DNA from: a bacterium | Lineage (GTDB): Bacteria; Pseudomonadota; Alphaproteobacteria; Acetobacterales; Acetobacteraceae | Assembly: GCA_026224825.1 (NCBI GenBank) | Contig: JAMFRO010000018.1 | Location: 62,001-126,000, forward strand | DNA length: 64,000 nt | Reading direction: 5' to 3' | Shown here: in pieces, positions 45,330 to 54,151 of the stretch | How positions within the stretch are numbered: position 1 is the stretch's first letter | Layout: each line of letters starts with the position of its first letter | Made by a program: the position numbers and the translations under genes | The notes under the pieces: model-generated | What the model saw: the letters and a program-made list of their open reading frames with translations, nothing else | Database searches by the model: none | Told to the model about the DNA's origin: nothing

Positions 45330-46580
45330 ATGAGCCAAGTGGGGAGCCAAGCTGGCGATGCCTATGTGCCACCGCTACAACGCACCGCGGGCCAGCCCCC
45401 GCCCGTCGCCGCGCATGGTGGCCTATCCTACATGTCGTTCGACCATCATGGCGATGCCGGCACGGCCGCAGCCCTTGAAGACGCGCGCAAAGTCGCCCTC
45501 AGCGGCGAAGAGCAACGGCTGATCGAAACAATCGACAATACGCCCCCAGGCCCCGTCGCCACCCAATGGGGGCCGGGCTTCCGCACCTATGAGGAATGCC
45601 TGGCGCATATCCGCGCCAACGGCATCGCGGCACCCGCAGGCGGCGTGGCGCTGCCGCTCCGCTATACGGTGCATGAGCACTCAAGCTATTCCGTCGTCTC
45701 CTCCAATGCCCTCTGGCACAACCCGGCACAGGCCGATCTGGCGGAACTCCTGCGCAGCACCGGCGAACTCGCCCAGCACCGGCCGGAGCTTTATTTCCCG
45801 CAGGTGCTGCGCGATGCGCGCCGCATCGGCGAATATTACCCAGGCCTGTCGCCAGAGAGCCCGGAGTCCATGGACAGGCTCGGCGTCTCCCTGGCCCATC
45901 TCGATTCCAAATGCGCGAATTTCTACGATGCCGCCGAGGTGGAGCGCGTCTTCTACCCGGAAATCGAAAAACTGCTGCTGGAATTCTTCCCCGGCGCCAC
46001 CGATGCTCTGGTCTATAACCACGACGTCTTCGACAAGGACTACACAGGCGATCGCACGGAAAACCAGGATGCCAAGAACCCCGGCGTCAACGCGCAATAC
46101 GCCAACATCGTGCATAATGATCTGAACGACAACAGCGGGCGCGTACGTTGCCGCGAGCTGCTCACCCGCAACCTGCGCAATTTCGGGCGCACGCAGCATT
46201 ATACCCCAGCGCAGGCCGACGAAAAAATGTCGCGCCGCTTCATGTCCATCAACCTCGCCAAGCCCATGGAAACAGTCGAGCAATTCCCCTTCGTGCTCTG
46301 CGCCTGGCCATCCTTCGCGGACCAGCCCTACATCACCAATTACCGGATCTATGACGACCGCGTCGGCGAAACCACACGCTTCACCTACCGCCCCGATCAC
46401 GAATGGTACTGGTTCCCGCAACAGACATCCAACGAGGTCTCTATGCTGAAATGCTATGATTCGGTAACGGATGGCTCCGTCTCACGCTGGTCCTTCCATA
46501 CCGCCTGCATCGACCCGGAAGCACCCGCCACCGCCAGATGCCGCAAGAACGTCGTGGTCCGGTCCTTCGTCTTCTTTTAG
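45330..46580 (+). CDS. CmcJ/NvfI-family oxidoreductase
   Basis: ATG 45330 has GGAGA upstream; the frame is open from 45249 but that part has no ribosome site. The 416-residue protein carries the family pattern: NIVHNDLNDNSG, FMSINLAKPMETVEQFPFVLCAW, WYWFPQQTSNEVSMLKCYDS and SFHTACIDPEAPATARCRKNVVVRSFVFF, including His/Asp residues placed as in CmcJ/NvfI-type dioxygenase-like proteins. Members include CmcJ (cephamycin 7-methoxylation) and fungal NvfI; many others are uncharacterised. It is divergent from the FadL gene and followed by a flavin monooxygenase gene. Confidence 0.75.
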   Translation: MSQVGSQAGDAYVPPLQRTAGQPPPVAAHGGLSYMSFDHHGDAGTAAALEDARKVALSGEEQRLIETIDNTPPGPVATQWGPGFRTYEECLAHIRANGIAAPAGGVALPLRYTVHEHSSYSVVSSNALWHNPAQADLAELLRSTGELAQHRPELYFPQVLRDARRIGEYYPGLSPESPESMDRLGVSLAHLDSKCANFYDAAEVERVFYPEIEKLLLEFFPGATDALVYNHDVFDKDYTGDRTENQDAKNPGVNAQYANIVHNDLNDNSGRVRCRELLTRNLRNFGRTQHYTPAQADEKMSRRFMSINLAKPMETVEQFPFVLCAWPSFADQPYITNYRIYDDRVGETTRFTYRPDHEWYWFPQQTSNEVSMLKCYDSVTDGSVSRWSFHTACIDPEAPATARCRKNVVVRSFVFF

Positions 46581-46679
46581 CCCGCTCTCTTAAGTCCAAC
46601 TCATGGGTCACGCACAATAACTCATTTGCCGTAGCCCCCGCCCGCCTTCATTTGGTAACGCGAGAATGGAGATCACACC

Positions 46680-48020
46680 ATGAGCGCGCGCAAACATCTG
46701 AAACTCGGCAACATGATCACGGGTGCCGGCCACACATGGTCGGAATGGCGGCACCCGCAGGCGCAACCCGGGGCCAGCACCAATTTCAAATTCTACAGCA
46801 AGCGCGCGCAGATTCTGGAGCGCGGCAAGTTCGACTTCGCCTTCATCGCGGACAGCGTTTCCATCAACGAAAAATCCAGCCCGCATTATCTCAACCGGTT
46901 CGAACCCCTCACCATCCTCTCGGCACTGGCCGCCGTCACCGAGCATCTCGGCCTGGTGGCGACCGTAACCGCAACCTATACCGAGCCCTTCAACCTCGCC
47001 CGCCAGCTCGCCTCGCTCGACCATATCAGCGGCGGGCGCGCGGGCTGGAATGTCGTCACCTCCTGGCTGGAAGGCAGTGCCGCGAATTTCGGCCGGCAGG
47101 AGCATCTCGCGCATGATGTGCGCTACCGGCTCGCGGCTGAATATCTGGATGTGGTGCAAGGCCTGTGGGACAGTTGGGAGGATGACGCCTTTGTCTACGA
47201 CAAGGAAACCGGCGTGTTCTTCAACCCCGAAAAACTCAACACGCTAGGCCACAAGGGCGAATTTCTATCCGTCAAAGGCCCGCTCAACATCGCCCGCTCG
47301 GCCCAGGGCCAGCCGGTCATTTTCCAGGCCGGATCGTCGGATGACGGGCGCAGCTTCGCCGCAAAACATGCCGATGCGATTTTCGTGGGCGGCGAGGATC
47401 TCGCCGAAGCACGTGCCTATTATGCGGATGTGAAATCACGCGCCGCCGGCTTCGGGCGCGACCCGGATAACCTCTTCATCCTGCCCTCCGCCAGCCCCAT
47501 CGTCGGCGGCACAGAGGCGCAGGCGCATGCGCTCTGGGAGGAGCGCGCCAACCTCGCCTCCATCGAATCCGCCCTCTCCATGCTCGGCCGCGGCTTCAAC
47601 GATCATGATTTCAGCGCCTATGATCTCGACGCACCCTTCCCGGATGTGTTCGGCCACGGCATCAACAGCTCGCAATCCGCCACGGTGAAAATTCTTGCGG
47701 CGGTAAAAGCGGAAAATCTCACATTGCGCCAGGTCGCCCGCCGCTTCGCAGCACCCAAAGGCGCGTTCGTCGGCACCCCGGAACAAATCGCCGGCCAGTT
47801 CGAGCACTGGTTCACCAGCCGCGCCAGCGACGGCTTCGTGCTGATCGAATCCCTGCCCGGCCAGATTGAAGCCTTCGTCGATCACGTCATCCCCGTGCTG
47901 CAGCAACGCGGGCTTTTCAAAACCGAATATGCCGGCGCCACCTTCCGCGAAAACCTCGGGCTGGAAGTGCCGCCAAACCGCTTCACCGTGCGCAAGGCGG
48001 CCGCGAGCGTCGCGGCATAA
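46680..48020 (+). CDS. LLM-class flavin-dependent monooxygenase (NtaA/SnaA/DszA family)
   Basis: The 446-residue protein starts behind GGAG. It has the long-form luciferase-like fold: GHTWSEWRHPQAQPG, FYSKRAQILERGKFDFAFIADS, a substrate-side TVTATYTEPFNLARQLASLDHISGGRAGWNVVTSW and QAGSSDDGRSFAAKHADAIFVGG. This group (nitrilotriacetate, pristinamycin and dibenzothiophene-sulfone monooxygenases) uses reduced flavin supplied by a separate reductase; no reductase gene is adjacent. With FadL and YeeE genes nearby, an organosulfur or chelator substrate is possible but not shown. Confidence 0.85.
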   Translation: MSARKHLKLGNMITGAGHTWSEWRHPQAQPGASTNFKFYSKRAQILERGKFDFAFIADSVSINEKSSPHYLNRFEPLTILSALAAVTEHLGLVATVTATYTEPFNLARQLASLDHISGGRAGWNVVTSWLEGSAANFGRQEHLAHDVRYRLAAEYLDVVQGLWDSWEDDAFVYDKETGVFFNPEKLNTLGHKGEFLSVKGPLNIARSAQGQPVIFQAGSSDDGRSFAAKHADAIFVGGEDLAEARAYYADVKSRAAGFGRDPDNLFILPSASPIVGGTEAQAHALWEERANLASIESALSMLGRGFNDHDFSAYDLDAPFPDVFGHGINSSQSATVKILAAVKAENLTLRQVARRFAAPKGAFVGTPEQIAGQFEHWFTSRASDGFVLIESLPGQIEAFVDHVIPVLQQRGLFKTEYAGATFRENLGLEVPPNRFTVRKAAASVAA

Positions 48021-48146
48021 AGCCGTCACGTAATCGTGAACAGGAACGAGTGCAGGTGTTTCGCCAATGCGCGTATATGGGTCAGAGAATCTGACTGGAT
48101 ACGCGGTATTTGGACTCGCGTCGCCCCATTATGAGGAAGACGACGC

Positions 48147-51100
48147 ATGAGCACCACGACACTGACCGTCAGCACCGAACAGCAGTTGAACCAGGCGATT
48201 CTCACAGCCGATGCCGCGACCTCCGGCCATTATACCATCGAATTCGCGGCAAGCATCACCGAGGGCACGGATACCGGCCAGAACATCACCTTCGGCTCCA
48301 CAATTCTCAGCGCGCCCGCCGAGCTGGAAGCCCTGAACCTGGCCAGCGGTGTCAGCGTCACCATCGATGGCGGCGGCGCCACACTCAACGGCGCGGGTAA
48401 TTCAGCGCTGTTCGTCTATGCCGGCGATGTCAGCATCGAGAACCTGACGATTGCGGATGCCGTGGCGCAAGGCGGCAGTGGCAGCGACGGCGGCGGCGGC
48501 GGTGCCGGGCTTGGCGGCGGGCTGTTCATCGCCGCCGGCGGCGATGTCACCCTCAGCAGCGTCAATTTCACCAACGATAGCGCCATCGGCGGCAATGGCG
48601 CCCATCCTGGCAGCGGTGATGCGTTCAACGGCGGCGGCGGCGGGCTCGATGGCGGCAATGGCGGCGGGGTGGATTATTATGGCAATGCCGGCGGCGGCGG
48701 CGGCGTTGGCGCCGGTGCCAATGGTGGCTCTTTTAGCGGCACTGGCGATGCCGGGATCATTCCCGGAGCAGCGGGCGGCGGGATTGGCCAGAACGGCGGC
48801 GCGGGCGGCAATTCCGGCGGCGGTGGTGGCAGCGGCCGGGGTGGCGATGCCGCCGCCGGCGGCGGTGTCGGCGGCGGCGCACCCGGCCGTGGCAGCAGCG
48901 GCGGTGGCGGCGGTGGCGGTTTTGGCGGCGGTGGCGGCGGCAATAACAACCGCTCCGGCGGCGCTGGCGGCAATGGCGGCTTCGGCGGCGGCAGCGGCTG
49001 GGGCGTTTATCCGGGCAATGCCGGCTTCGGCGGCGGCGGTGGCGCGTATTTTGAACCCGCCAAGCAGGCCGACGCCTTCGGCGGCGGTCTCGGCGCCTCC
49101 CTCCAGAGCACTTATTATGACCAGCATGGCGGCGGCCCCACCGGCGGCGGCGGCGGCGGTCTCGGCGCTGGCGGCGATATTTTTGTCCAGCAAGGCGGCG
49201 GGCTGACCATCGAATCCGGCACGCTGGGCGCCGGCACGGTGACCGGCGGCAACAGCGGCGGCGGCGCCGCCACATCCGGCCGCGCCTATGGCAGTGGCAT
49301 ATTCCTGCAGGGCAACGAGCCGCTAACCCTATCCCCCGCTTCCGGCCAAAGCCTGACCATCGCCGGCGTCATCGCGGATGAAACCGGCTCTCACGACGCC
49401 AGCAGCATCACCGGCGCCGGCGCCTTGGTCATAAACGGCGCAGGCACCGTGCTGCTGGACGCCGTCAACACCTACACCGGCGGCACCAGCCTGGATGAAG
49501 GAACCTTGCACCTCGGCGCGCAAGGCGCCGCCGGCACCGGCGGCATCACATTCGGCGGCGGCGAGCTGCAATTCTCTTTGGCAGACCTGCCCACCAACAC
49601 CATTTCCGGCATCGCCACCGGGCTCATCGACATCACGGATCTCGCCTACGACCCAGCCGGGTCGATTTCCCTGAACCTCGCAACCAATGTTCTAACCATT
49701 ACCGAGGACAGCACCACGATCACCCTGAACATCGCCGGCGGCGCATTACCAGCCAATGAGGCACTGGCGCTGGCGCGAGATGGCACAGGCACCGCCATCG
49801 AGGTGCAACAGACCATCGCTGTCAGTACCGAAGCCGCACTCAACCAGGCCATCGCCACGGCAAACGCCGCCACCGCCGGCAATTTCGTCATAGACATCAC
49901 CGGCAGCATAACCGAGAGCGGCACGCTCACCGGCATCAGCCTGGCCGCCGGTGTGGAACTGATCATCGAAGGTGCTGGCAACACGCTGAACGGCGCCGGC
50001 ACCTATGCGGGGCTGTATGTGCACACCGGCAACGTCACCATCGATGACCTGACGATCACCGATGCCGTGGCGCGCGGCGGCGCGGGTAGCGTGGGTAGTG
50101 ACTCAAGCCAGGGCGGCGGCGGCGGCGGTGGCGCCGGCGTGGGCGGCGGCCTGCTCGTGGGCAGCGGCGCCACTGTGGCGCTGGAGCAGGTGAGTTTCAG
50201 CAGCGACAGCGCCATCGGCGGCGCCGGCGGCAGCTATACCGGCGGCCATGGCGGCAATGGCGGTGCCGGCGGCACCAGCAGTTTAAGTTCCGGCGGCGGC
50301 GGTGGCGGCGGCAGCGGCACTTATGGCGCCGGCGGCATTGGCGGGCCCGGCGCGCAGAACGGCGGCACCGGCGGCCGCCGTTCAAGCTCCGGCGGCGGCG
50401 GCGGTGCGGGCGGCTTCGGCGGCGGCGGCGGCGGTGCCGGTGCGGGCGACTACAACGCGCCCCCCGGCGCGGGTGGTTTCGGTGGCGGCAATGGCGGGCA
50501 GGGCAGCGGTTCCGGCGGCGGCGGGCTAGGTGCCGGTGGTGATATTTTCGTCCAATCCGGCGGCAGCCTGCTGATCGAGGGCGGCACACTGGGCGCTGGC
50601 ACGGTACAAGGCGGCTCCGGTGGCCCCTATGCTATTTACGGCGGCAGTGAGCCGCAAAACGGCGAGAGCTTCGGCAGCGCGATTTTCCTGCAAGGCAACA
50701 CCAGCCAGATTTTGGCGCCAGCCTCCGGCGAGACTCTCACCGTCGCCGGCGTCATCGCCGACCAATCAGGCTCCGGCGGCACCGGCGCCAATGCCGGTTC
50801 AGGCGCCATCGTTATCGATGGCGCGGGCACAGTGCTATTCGATGCCGCGAATACATACGAGGGCGGCACCACAATCGAGGAAGGCAGACTGGTCCTCGGC
50901 GCCGCCGGTGCCGCCGGTTCGGGCGCTATCACCTTCGGCACCGGAGACCCGCCGTCTCTATCCTTCACACTGGCCGACGCCCCCACAAACACCATCGACG
51001 GCTTTGTCTTTGATGACACGATCGACATCACCGATCTGACGATAACATCGCCGGTCACCCTCACACTGGGCACAGGCGATATCCTCAGCGAGACGCTGGG

Positions 51101-51782
51101 CGGCCAGACCCTGAACCTGACCTTCTCATCGGCCGATACCGACGCGCAATTCACCTTGACCAGCGATGGCACCGGTGGCGCCATCCTCACGGATAACGTG
51201 CCCTGCTTCCTCGCCGGTACGGCCATCGCCACACCGCAAGGCGAGGCGCTGGTGGAACATCTGCGCATTGGCGACGAAGTCCTCGGCGCGGACGGCAGCA
51301 TTGTTCCGGTCCGCTGGATCGGCATTCACACCGTCGCCCGCCGCTTCGCCGATCCGCTGCGTTATATGCCCATCCGCATTCGCGCAGGCGCCTTGGGTGA
51401 GAATCTGCCGCAGCGCGATCTGCTCGTGTCCCCCGACCACGCCATGTATCTCGGCGGCATCCTCATCCAGGCGGCAGCTCTGGTTAACGGCAGCACCATC
51501 CTACGCGAAACCAGAATGCCGGAACGCTTCGTGTACTACCATGTCGAGGTCGCCGCACATGCGCTGATCCTGGCTGAAGGTGCCGCCACGGAAAGCTTCG
51601 TGGACAATGCCGACCGCATGGCCTTCGATAACTGGGCCGAGCACGAGGCATTATACGGCAACCTTTCTTCCATTCCTGAAATGAACCACCCCCGCGCCAA
51701 ATCGGCCCGGCAGATCCCCATGGAATTGCGCCAGTTTCTGGAGGCGCGCGCCACCAGCAACGACACCGCTCTTTCAGCCTGA
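48147..51782 (+). CDS. Large glycine-rich surface protein with two repeat modules and a C-terminal Hint_2 domain
   Basis: 1211 residues from an ATG with GAGGA upstream. The protein is built from two similar modules (~1-550 and ~555-1015). Each starts with (T/A)VSTExxLNQAI and a beta-helix-like part ending in (L/I)TIxDAVAxGG. A very Gly-rich segment of G-G-G-N/A repeats follows, then an AGGDIFVQ(Q/S)GG motif and an autotransporter-type repeat (NTYTGGTSLDEGTL; NTYEGGTTIEEGRL). The Hint_2 domain begins at C1020 (CFLAGTAIATPQGE, VEHLRIGDEVLG, SPDHAMYLGG). No N-terminal signal peptide or C-terminal barrel is visible, so secretion by another route is presumed. A relative, cut by the window end, starts at 60,623. 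Adhesin or extracellular matrix function is inferred. Confidence 0.8.
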   Translation: MSTTTLTVSTEQQLNQAILTADAATSGHYTIEFAASITEGTDTGQNITFGSTILSAPAELEALNLASGVSVTIDGGGATLNGAGNSALFVYAGDVSIENLTIADAVAQGGSGSDGGGGGAGLGGGLFIAAGGDVTLSSVNFTNDSAIGGNGAHPGSGDAFNGGGGGLDGGNGGGVDYYGNAGGGGGVGAGANGGSFSGTGDAGIIPGAAGGGIGQNGGAGGNSGGGGGSGRGGDAAAGGGVGGGAPGRGSSGGGGGGGFGGGGGGNNNRSGGAGGNGGFGGGSGWGVYPGNAGFGGGGGAYFEPAKQADAFGGGLGASLQSTYYDQHGGGPTGGGGGGLGAGGDIFVQQGGGLTIESGTLGAGTVTGGNSGGGAATSGRAYGSGIFLQGNEPLTLSPASGQSLTIAGVIADETGSHDASSITGAGALVINGAGTVLLDAVNTYTGGTSLDEGTLHLGAQGAAGTGGITFGGGELQFSLADLPTNTISGIATGLIDITDLAYDPAGSISLNLATNVLTITEDSTTITLNIAGGALPANEALALARDGTGTAIEVQQTIAVSTEAALNQAIATANAATAGNFVIDITGSITESGTLTGISLAAGVELIIEGAGNTLNGAGTYAGLYVHTGNVTIDDLTITDAVARGGAGSVGSDSSQGGGGGGGAGVGGGLLVGSGATVALEQVSFSSDSAIGGAGGSYTGGHGGNGGAGGTSSLSSGGGGGGGSGTYGAGGIGGPGAQNGGTGGRRSSSGGGGGAGGFGGGGGGAGAGDYNAPPGAGGFGGGNGGQGSGSGGGGLGAGGDIFVQSGGSLLIEGGTLGAGTVQGGSGGPYAIYGGSEPQNGESFGSAIFLQGNTSQILAPASGETLTVAGVIADQSGSGGTGANAGSGAIVIDGAGTVLFDAANTYEGGTTIEEGRLVLGAAGAAGSGAITFGTGDPPSLSFTLADAPTNTIDGFVFDDTIDITDLTITSPVTLTLGTGDILSETLGGQTLNLTFSSADTDAQFTLTSDGTGGAILTDNVPCFLAGTAIATPQGEALVEHLRIGDEVLGADGSIVPVRWIGIHTVARRFADPLRYMPIRIRAGALGENLPQRDLLVSPDHAMYLGGILIQAAALVNGSTILRETRMPERFVYYHVEVAAHALILAEGAATESFVDNADRMAFDNWAEHEALYGNLSSIPEMNHPRAKSARQIPMELRQFLEARATSNDTALSA

Positions 51783-51966
51783 CCCGGTTGAGGCTGCGAG
51801 GGGCAGGGTAGAAGCCTGCCCCTCGGCAATGGCCTTTGCCTTTTGGTAGTCCGCCTTGCCGGTGCCCAGAACCGGCAGGCGCTCCACGATGATGATCTTT
51901 TCAGGCAACGCCAGCTTCAACAGCGGTAAGCGACACCATCTCGCCGCCAATTTTCGCAAAGCGCTT
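51774..51966 (-). pseudogene. aas: Remnant of aas (AMP-ligase C-terminus) after a large internal deletion
   Basis: Directly after the LplT-like stop, the same frame continues KRFAKIGGEMVSLTAVE before a stop. The F-A-K-I-(G/A)-G-E-M-V-S-L sequence is a hallmark of the acyl-ACP synthetase part of Aas. From there the similarity jumps to another frame: LALPEKIIIVERLPVLGTGKADYQ, matching the end of the same enzyme with its catalytic Gly-Lys. So the PlsC-type domain, most of the ligase domain and the linker between these two pieces are gone. In many alphaproteobacteria LplT, acyltransferase and ligase are one long protein, so this locus looks like such a gene reduced to its transporter. Confidence 0.75.
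51798..51824. terminator. Strong stem-loop between convergent genes
   Basis: GAGGGGCAGG (51798-51807), a seven-base loop and CCTGCCCCTC (51815-51824) form a perfect ten-bp stem 16 bases after the glycine-rich gene stops. A second small hairpin (GGCAA...TTGCC) with TTTT follows. It could end transcription from both sides. Confidence 0.65.
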
Positions 51967-53298
51967 CTACCGGAATTTGATGCCTAAACGGAATAAAAAG
52001 CCGAGGATTGCGCGCAGGACCGAGCGGATAAGCGCATCCGGCAGCAGTTTGCAGATATAGGCGGCGACGGCAAGATTGGCCAAAGCGATGATGAGAAACA
52101 CGCCCGGAATGGTGAAGCCGGCCGAGAGCAGCGCCAGGGTGAGCAAAGCGGAGGCGACCATGAAGAGCGAATTGATGACGTTATTGGCGGCGATAACCCG
52201 GGCGCGGTGTTCCGGCGCCGAACGATGCTGAATGATGGCGTAAAGCGGGACAATAAAAATGCCACCGCTGAGCGCCATGCACAGCAAATCGAAAACAATG
52301 CGTAACCCGCCCGGCGAGGCGATGAATTGCCACAGAGAGAACAGACCGCTCACAGGCGCATGAAAATGCCGGCTGGCGAAATACAGATCGACACCGAACA
52401 CGCTGATGGCAAGGGCAGCCAGCGGCACATAAGTGGCCTGGATATGCCCGCGCAGCAATTTGTTGCACAGGAACGAGCCGATGCCGATGCCGACGGAAAA
52501 AATCGTCAGCAGCAGCGTCACCACCGCGGCATCGGCATGCAGCACGTCCTTCACGAAGGGCGCGAATTCGGCGAGCAATGTAGCACCGACCAGCCAGAAC
52601 CAGGAGATGCCGAGAATGCAGAGAAAAATCTGCCTATCGCTCCGGCTATAGGCCAGAATCCGCCCAGTTTCCTGCCAGATGTTCGGGTTGATGCGCAAAG
52701 CCGGGTCGCAAGCGGGTGCGGCCGGAATACGGCGGCTGGTGACATAGCCGGTGGCGGCGATAGCGAGCAAAGCAGCGCTGATCAGCGGGATACCATGCGC
52801 CTGCAGCACCAGCACACCGCCCAGCAATGTACCGAGCAATATGGCGAGAAACGTACCGGCCTCAATATAGGCATTGCCGGGCAGCAGCTCATCGTCATGC
52901 AACTGCTGCGGCAGCAGCGCGTATTTAATGGGCCCGAAGAAAGTGGAGTGCACGCCCATGGCAAAGAGGGCCGCCAGCAGCAGCGCCGTGCTTTGCGCAA
53001 AGAAACCGATGGCGGCGACACCCATGATGGCGATTTCAACGGTCTTGATAATGCGGGTGAGGGCGGCCTTGTCAAACTTATCCGCGAGCTGCCCGGCGGT
53101 GGCGGAGAACAGGAAGAACGGCAGGATGAACAGCCCGGCGGCAAGCGTGACCATCACCTGCGCGTTCTCGCCGGTACTAACCGCGATGCGGTAAGTCACC
53201 AGCATGATCATCGCGTTTTTGAGCAGATTATCGTTCAGCGCGCCCAGAAACTGGGTGAGGAACAGCGGCAAAAAACGTTGCGTACGAACGAATGACAT
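51967..53298 (-). CDS. lplT: LplT-like MFS lysophospholipid transporter
   Basis: About 443 residues from ATG 53298; the frame is open to 53370 but the upstream part is not helical. Twelve membrane segments are visible, with FLTQFLGALNDNLLKNAM at the start, SATAGQLADKFDKAALTRIIK (the MFS loop 2-3 motif) and MGVHSTFFGPIKYALLPQQL, a signature of LplT and Aas-linked MFS domains. It should flip lysophospholipids inward for re-acylation. The C-terminus (ALIRSVLRAILGFLFRLGIKFR) matches the linker to the PlsC-like domain of fused Aas proteins, but a stop follows, and only a scrap of the acyltransferase/ligase remains. Transport may still work without its partner. Confidence 0.8.
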   Translation of the reverse strand: MSFVRTQRFLPLFLTQFLGALNDNLLKNAMIMLVTYRIAVSTGENAQVMVTLAAGLFILPFFLFSATAGQLADKFDKAALTRIIKTVEIAIMGVAAIGFFAQSTALLLAALFAMGVHSTFFGPIKYALLPQQLHDDELLPGNAYIEAGTFLAILLGTLLGGVLVLQAHGIPLISAALLAIAATGYVTSRRIPAAPACDPALRINPNIWQETGRILAYSRSDRQIFLCILGISWFWLVGATLLAEFAPFVKDVLHADAAVVTLLLTIFSVGIGIGSFLCNKLLRGHIQATYVPLAALAISVFGVDLYFASRHFHAPVSGLFSLWQFIASPGGLRIVFDLLCMALSGGIFIVPLYAIIQHRSAPEHRARVIAANNVINSLFMVASALLTLALLSAGFTIPGVFLIIALANLAVAAYICKLLPDALIRSVLRAILGFLFRLGIKFR

Positions 53299-53434
53299 AA
53301 AACGATTCCCAGTTATTCCAGTACGCGCGGTCTCCTGAATGAATTTGCGGTCAGGATTGGGCAATGGCAAGGGACTTCCGCCCCGCCGCCGGTTTCATGA
53401 GCAGCCTGGCCTGGAGAAGCGTGATTATCTGCTT

Positions 53435-53520
53435 GAACATCGTTCAAACTTTGTATATGAACAATGTTCATGGTTTAATGGGTCTGTGAACATGGTTCAA
53501 GAAAAAAATGAACAGCGTTC
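53435..53520. promoter_or_regulatory. Four GAAC-N3-GTTC palindromes, probable TetR operators
   Basis: Perfect palindromes of the form GAACNNNGTTC lie at 53435-53445 (ATC), 53459-53469 (AAT), 53488-53498 (ATG) and 53510-53520 (AGC). Centres are 24, 29 and 22 bases apart. The cluster covers the start of the TetR gene and is on the promoter side of the divergent LplT-like gene, so autorepression and control of both are likely. Confidence 0.7.
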
Positions 53521-54151
53521 AAATGTCGCGCGGGAGGCCCCCAGGCCGGCCACGGCCCTGCGCCACCAAGGGCTGCGCCAGGAGCTGATTGCCGGCGCCG
53601 AGCGTGTGATCCAGACCCAGGGCCTGGGCGAATTGCGCGCCCGCGATCTCGCCAAGGCCGCCGGCTGCTCGCTCGGCGCCATCTATAACGTGTTCGCGGA
53701 TCTGGACGGGCTGATCCTGGAAGTAAACGCCAACACACTGCGCGCCATCGACCAGAGTATGGCGGCAATCTACGAGCCCGATCCGGTACAAAAATTCCAG
53801 CGCCTGGCCGATGCCTATGTCTCCTACGCGGTGGCCAACAGGCTGCGCTGGGATGCCTTGTTCAGCCACCGCCTCCCAGCCGAAACCACCGCCCCGGATT
53901 GGTTCCTTGAGCTTCAAAATACCGCGTTCTCGCATATCGAGGGCCCGCTGGAGGCTCTGCGCCCAGGGCTTGGCCCCACAGCGCGCGGCCTGCTCGGGCG
54001 CAGTATTTTCGCCGCCGTGCATGGCATGGTGGCGCTCGGGCTGGACCGGCGCATCGCGCAGACGGATCTGCAGGGCCTGCGCGGGCAAATCGCCCTCGTG
54101 GTGCTCGCCTTGGCACGCGGCTTGCCGGCGGTTCCGCTGGGCGCGCAGTAA
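53492..54151 (+). CDS. TetR-family transcriptional regulator
   Basis: About 219 residues from ATG 53492, which lies inside the third palindrome. The N-terminal DNA-binding domain reads LRQELIAGAERVIQTQGLGELRARDLAKAAGCSLGAIYNVFADLDGLI, a typical TetR helix-turn-helix followed by the YxxFxxxxxL pattern. The C-terminal ligand domain (TetR_C-type) has GLLGRSIFAAVHGMVALGLDRRI. It is divergent from the LplT-like gene and directly abuts an alpha/beta-hydrolase gene and a sterol-desaturase-like gene, so lipid or fatty-acid-derived ligands are plausible. The four palindromes around its start suggest autoregulation. Confidence 0.85.
   Translation: MVQEKNEQRSNVAREAPRPATALRHQGLRQELIAGAERVIQTQGLGELRARDLAKAAGCSLGAIYNVFADLDGLILEVNANTLRAIDQSMAAIYEPDPVQKFQRLADAYVSYAVANRLRWDALFSHRLPAETTAPDWFLELQNTAFSHIEGPLEALRPGLGPTARGLLGRSIFAAVHGMVALGLDRRIAQTDLQGLRGQIALVVLALARGLPAVPLGAQ

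Noticed and set aside
48026..48039. TCACG-TAAT-CGTGA inverted repeat after the monooxygenase gene
   Set aside because: Short arms and no T-run; could be chance. Not strong enough for a terminator or operator call.
48402..49193. Ala-rich minus-strand frame and possible CRISPR-like repeats in the glycine-rich gene
   Set aside because: GGC-rich codon repeats give open frames in every direction; there are no constant-length spacers, so it is not a CRISPR array.
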